From positions 1 through 18,537 of the forward strand of contig JAGWAK010000016.1 in the NCBI GenBank assembly GCA_021296435.1: DNA of 18,537 bases, given 5' to 3'. Of the stretch, positions 13,951 to 18,537 are shown in pieces. The notes below the pieces were generated by a model, which searched no databases, was not told where the DNA came from, and was given only the letters and a program-made list of their open reading frames with translations. Numbering within the stretch: position 1 is the stretch's first letter; every line of letters begins with the position of its first letter. A program made the position numbers and the translations under genes. Origin of the DNA: Acidimicrobiia bacterium (lineage in GTDB: Bacteria; Actinomycetota; Acidimicrobiia; Acidimicrobiales; CATQHL01).

Positions 13951-16410
13951 ATGCTCTCGCGGGTGAGTGGGTTCTCGAGGCTCCTGAAGTCTGTGTCCCG
14001 CGGACGCATCTCTCGTCGCCTGCTCGGTGGCGCTCTCGTCGCCGTGACCCTGGCGGCGACGCTGCTGGCCATCGGATCGTCGCCTGCGGCCGCCCACACC
14101 CGGCTGCTGGAGACGATCCCCGAGAACCGCACGGTCGCCGAGTCGCCTCCCGAGCGGCTGACCCTGGTCTTCGCCGAGGCCATCGATCCCCGCACGGTCC
14201 ACCTCGACGTGATCGCCGCCGACGGCGGCCTCGTGCCGGGCCCCGTGCTCCTGACCTCGAGCGGCGCCGATCAGGCCGTGATCGAGTTCTCCCTGCCGCC
14301 ACTCGACGACGGCGTGTACGGGCTCTCCTGGATCACCGTCGGACCCGACGGCCACAGGGTGGCCGGAGAGGTCGTCATCGGTGTGGGGGTGGTCGACGGC
14401 GCCAGCGTGCAGGATGCGCACTTCACCGAGACGCCACCCGTCGAACGCGTCCTGAGCGTCGCGGCCGGTGTGGCCCGCTACCTCTGGTACTTCGGCCTTG
14501 CCGCCGTGGCCGGGTCGATGCTCGTACTCGCCTGGGGTCTCCGCCCAGGGGCCGGATCGCCGGCGAAGGAGATCCTCAGCCGCCGGGCCCGGCGGGCCCT
14601 CGTGCGGGGTTCGTTGCTGCTGCACGTCGGCATCCTGGTGCGCGCCGGCGCCACCATCACCCTCGTCACCCGCGGTTACCGCAGCGGCTCGCTGAGCGAG
14701 GACCTGCAACTGGCTCTCACCGACGGCATGGGTCTGACCCTGCTGCTGGCGGCGGTGGCTGCCGGCGCCTTGGTGGTGTGGGCACCCCGGCTGAGCCGGG
14801 CACGGTCGGGATGGACGCTCCTGCAGGCAGGTCTCGGCGTGATGGCGCTGGTGGCGATCGGATCGGCAACCTCGCACACCGCCGTGCTTTCCGAGGACCC
14901 CTTCGGGATCTGGGTGTCCACGCTGCACCTGACCGCCGCTGCCCTGTGGCTCGGGCCACTGCTCGTCGTGGGCTGGGCAACCGCCTCGGGTCCCTGGCGA
15001 GCCCGGCCGGCGGCGGAACGGGCGGCGACGCTGCGGGAACTGTTCGGCCGCTTCGGTCCCGTGGCCGTCGGCGCCTTCGCCGTGCTCGTGGTGACCGGAG
15101 CGCGCTCGACCTGGCTCCTGGCCGGCTCGGAGTTGCTTTCGGGCTCGGGCTACACCACCGCCCTCATCGTCAAGCTGGCCCTGCTGGCGGCTGTGATCCT
15201 GCCCCTCGGCACCTACCACGACCGGCGGCTCGGCTTGCTGGCCCGGCGCCGGCCGGAGCGCGATTCCCGTGCTGCTCCGGTTCGCTCGCTGCGTTTGGAG
15301 GCCGGGGCGATGGCTTCGGTGCTGGTCGTGGCGGCCGTTCTGGCCGGACTGAATCCGGCTGTCTTCGGCTCCGGTGGGGGAGCCGGCGAATCGCAAGTCG
15401 CGGTGGTCGGTGGAGCAACGACCGTGACCAGCGACCCGCTCGCACTGCTGTCCGATGCCCCGCCGGAGAGCGTTGAGGATTGCCGCGCCCGCACGGTGGG
15501 GAAGCCAAACTGCTATCGGGACTACTTCGCGGAGGTCATGCGCAACGAGGGGGCTGACGTGGCCGTGGCGGAGATCGACGCCCTCTCCGAGTCCGACGAG
15601 TACATCGCCCGGGACTGCCACCAGGTGGTGCACGACTTGGGCAACGACGCCGCCGAGTACTACGGCGACGTGGGCATCGCCCTCACCTACGAGGGATCGC
15701 CGTGCTGGTCGGGCTACTACCACGGTGTGGTGGAGTACGCCATCTCGCAGTTCAGTGGCACCGAGCTGTTCGACGAGATGCCGAACATCTGCACGACAGC
15801 GGCGCAGGAGGAGTACTCCTTCACTCACTACAACTGCGTCCACGGCCTCGGCCACGGGGTGATGCTGAACCTCGACGGCGACCTGTTCGGCTCGATCCCG
15901 TACTGCGAGACGCTGCCGGATCGCTGGGAGCTCAGCTCCTGTGTCGGCGGGGCCATCATGGAGAACGTCGTGTCGGCTCAGCAGGGCATCCAGACCGACC
16001 TGCGAACCGACGATCTGATCTATCCGTGCAATGTGATCGGCGACGACTACGTCGACGAGTGCTTTGCCATGCAGACCTCCTGGATGCTCTACAACCTCGG
16101 CTACGAGGACGAGAATTTTGCCGAGGCCTTCGCAATCTGTGACAGCGTGCAAGGCGACATGGTCGACAACTGCTACCGCAGCATGGGCCGGGACATCAGC
16201 GGTTCCTCCCTCCTGAAGGTGAGCCGGGTCGTGCGCCTCTGCTCGCTCGGCGATCCCGCCTACCAGGAGGAGTGCTTCGTGGGCGCTTCGTTGAACGCGG
16301 TCTACAACGATCACGGCACGGAGATGGCCACCGCCCTCTGCGAGGCCATTCCGGCGCGCATGCAGGATGCCTGCTACGCGGCTCGGGACCGGGCGGCGGG
16401 CACGTTCTGA
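13951..16410 (+). CDS. CopC-CopD copper protein fused to a Cys/His-rich extracytoplasmic domain
   Basis: A three-part membrane protein of 819 residues. (1) A signal peptide (about 1-48, ending SSPAAA) and a CopC domain (49-145): the mature protein would begin at His49 and also has VGPDGHRVAGE with Asp133 and His135, the three Cu(II) ligands known for CopC. (2) A CopD-like region of about eight membrane helices (168-470), with TSHTAVLSEDPFG and STLHLTAAALWLGPL. (3) A C-terminal domain (about 505-819) outside the membrane. It holds all 16 cysteines: six Cx9-11C pairs (511/521, 652/664, 693/704, 730/741, 764/775, 797/808) and four others (556, 585, 614, 629) within the His-rich motifs CHQVVH, CWSGYYHG and CVHGLGHG. 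I know no function for part 3. ATG at 13951 follows GAGGA. Copper uptake or storage is likely from parts 1 and 2. Confidence 0.88.
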   Translation: MLSRVSGFSRLLKSVSRGRISRRLLGGALVAVTLAATLLAIGSSPAAAHTRLLETIPENRTVAESPPERLTLVFAEAIDPRTVHLDVIAADGGLVPGPVLLTSSGADQAVIEFSLPPLDDGVYGLSWITVGPDGHRVAGEVVIGVGVVDGASVQDAHFTETPPVERVLSVAAGVARYLWYFGLAAVAGSMLVLAWGLRPGAGSPAKEILSRRARRALVRGSLLLHVGILVRAGATITLVTRGYRSGSLSEDLQLALTDGMGLTLLLAAVAAGALVVWAPRLSRARSGWTLLQAGLGVMALVAIGSATSHTAVLSEDPFGIWVSTLHLTAAALWLGPLLVVGWATASGPWRARPAAERAATLRELFGRFGPVAVGAFAVLVVTGARSTWLLAGSELLSGSGYTTALIVKLALLAAVILPLGTYHDRRLGLLARRRPERDSRAAPVRSLRLEAGAMASVLVVAAVLAGLNPAVFGSGGGAGESQVAVVGGATTVTSDPLALLSDAPPESVEDCRARTVGKPNCYRDYFAEVMRNEGADVAVAEIDALSESDEYIARDCHQVVHDLGNDAAEYYGDVGIALTYEGSPCWSGYYHGVVEYAISQFSGTELFDEMPNICTTAAQEEYSFTHYNCVHGLGHGVMLNLDGDLFGSIPYCETLPDRWELSSCVGGAIMENVVSAQQGIQTDLRTDDLIYPCNVIGDDYVDECFAMQTSWMLYNLGYEDENFAEAFAICDSVQGDMVDNCYRSMGRDISGSSLLKVSRVVRLCSLGDPAYQEECFVGASLNAVYNDHGTEMATALCEAIPARMQDACYAARDRAAGTF

Positions 16411-16419
16411 GGCCCCCGC

Positions 16420-16440
16420 CCACGGCTGCACGGGCCGTGG
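16420..16440 (+). terminator. possible hairpin terminator after the copper gene
   Basis: CCACGGC (16420-16426) and GCCGTGG (16434-16440) form a perfect 7-bp stem with a 7-nt loop, 10 nt after the stop codon. No T-tract follows, so it would be a U-less terminator at best. Confidence 0.4.
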
Positions 16441-16456
16441 AAGATACGCCAGCATC

Positions 16457-16462
16457 TAACAT
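16457..16462 (+). promoter_or_regulatory. -10 element of a leaderless dehydrogenase transcript
   Basis: TAACAT fits TAnnnT and ends 8 nt before the GTG at 16471, just after the hairpin that follows the copper gene. No ribosome binding site precedes the GTG (cggttggcGTG). Confidence 0.45.
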
Positions 16463-16470
16463 CGGTTGGC

Positions 16471-17214
16471 GTGACCGACCCGACGCAACACTCCACCGAG
16501 AGGGTCGTCGTGCTGGGGGCCGGCGCCGCCTGCGCCGGCATCGCACAGGTCATCGCCACAGCGGGGTACCGGGTCACCCTCTGCGAGGAGCGCGAGAGGC
16601 TCGAGGCCGCACGGGCGGAGGTGGACGGTGGCCGGTTCGGGCTGCTCGCCGCCGCCGATGCCGGGCGAATCAGCAGTGATGAGCGGACCCAGGCACTCGA
16701 ACGACTGCACTTCAGCGAAGACCCGGACGGGGCCGCCATCGCGGACCTGGCCGTCGTCAGCAATCCCGGCGGGCCGGAGACTCTCGTGCCGCTGCTCGTC
16801 GAGGTGGAGCGCCAACTCGCCACGAGCGCAGTGCTGGCGGTGGATTCCCCCGGCGAGCCCTTGGCCGCCCTCGGCGCCGGACTGCGGAGGCCCGAGCGAC
16901 TCGTGGGATGGCACTGGGGGTGGCCGGCGCAGTTGAACAAGCTCGCCGAGATCGTGGCCGCTGCCGACACCACCGAGAGTGCCGTCGAGGTCGTCGTGCG
17001 GGTCGCCCGGCGGACCGGCAAGAACCCCATCGTCATCGCCGACGCGCCGGAGTCCTGGGGTTATGTCACCAATCGTGTCCTGTCCGCCTTGCACAGCGAG
17101 GCCGCCCGCCTCGTGGCCGAGGGCGTGGCCGGGCCCGGGGAGGTGGATCGGCTCCTCATCGACGCCTTCGGCTGGCCCGCCGGTCCCCTCGGCCGGGGCA
17201 TCGAAGCTCGCTAG
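16471..17214 (+). CDS. 3-hydroxyacyl-CoA dehydrogenase-like protein, short and atypical
   Basis: It resembles NAD-dependent 3-hydroxyacyl-CoA dehydrogenases (FadB/HBDH type), which oxidise 3-hydroxyacyl-CoA in fatty acid or butanoyl-CoA metabolism. The N-terminal Rossmann motif is GAGAACAGIAQ (16-26) where the family usually has GAGTMGAGIAQ, so the second conserved Gly is Cys21. Likely catalytic residues align in order: Ser126, His148 in GWHWGWPAQ, Glu160 in KLAEIV and Asn201 in VTNRVLSAL. The C-terminal domain stops soon after FGWPAGPLGR at residue 247; family members usually run about 280-290, so the last helices are missing. The region between His148 and the NAD domain is also diverged from the family. 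It may be a weak enzyme, one with a changed substrate, or a non-catalytic relative. It is a single gene with its own promoter. Confidence 0.8.
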   Translation: MTDPTQHSTERVVVLGAGAACAGIAQVIATAGYRVTLCEERERLEAARAEVDGGRFGLLAAADAGRISSDERTQALERLHFSEDPDGAAIADLAVVSNPGGPETLVPLLVEVERQLATSAVLAVDSPGEPLAALGAGLRRPERLVGWHWGWPAQLNKLAEIVAAADTTESAVEVVVRVARRTGKNPIVIADAPESWGYVTNRVLSALHSEAARLVAEGVAGPGEVDRLLIDAFGWPAGPLGRGIEAR

Positions 17215-17229
17215 GGAGAGCGAGCCGCC

Positions 17230-17805
17230 TCAGAGGGCCGCCAGCAACCGCTTCACGATCGCCTTGATCGGCGGTCCCGGGGCCGCCGTGAGGCTCTCGA
17301 GGGTGAACATGATGGCGGTGTCGGTGTCCTGCCGGTACACCTCCGCCAGGAGTTGGGCGGGCGGCGCGCCGGGGGCTTCGACGAGGATCTGCAGGGTCAG
17401 CGTCTCCGGGTCGACGCCGCTGAGATTGCCCACCGCCGGGGCTGCCGCCCGGAGTCGCCGGAAGACCTCCTCCGGCGATCGCCGTCCGACGACCGCACCG
17501 GCAGTGCCGGGTCCTGCAGCGTGATCCGCCGAGGCGCGTCGCTCCGGCTCGGCGGGCGCGGCGCGGCGCGCTGCCCGCGGCTCCGGGGTCGCCCTCGGCG
17601 CCGGGAGCGGGCGCCGGCCGCCGTCGGTGGCCTTCTGCAGCACCGCGTAGGCGGCGGTCAGTCGAGCGGTTCGGTCAGCCGCGCCGGGAGCGGAGGTCAG
17701 GTCGGGATGGTGCGCGCGCAGCAGCCTGCGGTAGCGGGCGCGGATCTCATCCCAGGTGACGCCGGGCCCCAGTTGCAGGGCCGCCAGGGCCTCAGCGACC
17801 TCCAC
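17230..17805 (-). CDS. J-domain (DnaJ-type) protein with an unknown C-terminal domain
   Basis: A 191-residue co-chaperone-like protein. The J domain spans about 1-60, with IRARYRRLLRAHHPDL and the HPD triad at 33-35 that stimulates the ATPase of DnaK. The middle (about 61-107) is a Pro/Ala/Arg-rich linker. The C-terminal part (108-191, SPEEVFRRLRAAAPAV...TAIMFTLESL...IKAIVKRLLAAL) looks folded, but I cannot assign it. There is no Gly/Phe region or zinc domain, so it is not classical DnaJ. GTG at 17805 begins 19 nt after the stop of the membrane pyrophosphatase, so the two are probably one operon. A recruiter of DnaK to a specific client is the likely role; the client is unknown. Confidence 0.82.
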   Translation of the reverse strand: MEVAEALAALQLGPGVTWDEIRARYRRLLRAHHPDLTSAPGAADRTARLTAAYAVLQKATDGGRRPLPAPRATPEPRAARRAAPAEPERRASADHAAGPGTAGAVVGRRSPEEVFRRLRAAAPAVGNLSGVDPETLTLQILVEAPGAPPAQLLAEVYRQDTDTAIMFTLESLTAAPGPPIKAIVKRLLAAL

Positions 17806-17824
17806 CGCCCCCCGCCACTTCGGG

Positions 17825-18537
<713 letters not shown>

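Noticed and set aside
12595..16455. A very long open frame on the - strand (over 1280 codons) that includes the MFS gene and continues antisense to the copper fusion gene.
   Set aside because: Only the part up to 13884 resembles a protein family. The rest is Gly/Arg/His/Gln-rich and mirrors the GC-rich third positions of the + strand gene.

Overview
The window reads as chromosome of a high-GC actinobacterium, most likely from the class Acidimicrobiia or a relative. The evidence is a mycothione reductase (mycothiol is an actinobacterial thiol), strong GC preference at third codon positions, many GTG starts, a type II DAHP synthase of the mycobacterial kind, and -10-like TAnnnT hexamers placed 6-8 nt before several start codons, as in leaderless actinobacterial transcripts. 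The class-level placement is inference. No rRNA, tRNA or CRISPR array was seen.

Left end, 1-2523 (accessory). The window opens inside the 3' end of an IS481-type transposase on the + strand. It meets, tail to tail, a decayed phage module on the - strand: a broken portal gene and, upstream of it, a broken HK97-type prohead protease. The portal has one nonsense codon and one frameshift; the protease has a frameshift and no standard start. An intact 81-residue Cys/His protein on the + strand follows, with its own good promoter and ribosome binding site.

Middle, 2691-10412 (core). A sigma-70 family factor and a type II DAHP synthase (first step of the shikimate pathway) form a - strand operon. 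Upstream lies a 410-nt gap holding a perfect CRP/FNR-type palindrome. NadD (NAD synthesis) and RsfS (ribosome silencing) follow on the + strand. Converging on them is a - strand set: mycothione reductase, a MatB-like acyl-CoA ligase coupled to it by a GTGA overlap, and chorismate synthase (last step of the shikimate pathway).

Right part, 10607-18537. An EF-G-like GTPase (+) overlaps by 31 nt the 3' end of a convergent MFS exporter (-). Divergent from the exporter is the most unusual gene of the window: a CopC-CopD copper protein fused to a roughly 310-residue extracytoplasmic domain that carries all 16 cysteines of the protein, many of them in tandem Cx10-11C units, plus His-rich motifs. A short, atypical 3-hydroxyacyl-CoA dehydrogenase follows. 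The window ends with a - strand pair: a J-domain protein downstream of a membrane pyrophosphatase whose 5' end lies outside.

The best candidates for something new are the CopC-CopD-Cys/His fusion, the two-domain prohead protease whose second half has lost the catalytic serine, and the set of six genes with leaderless-type promoters.
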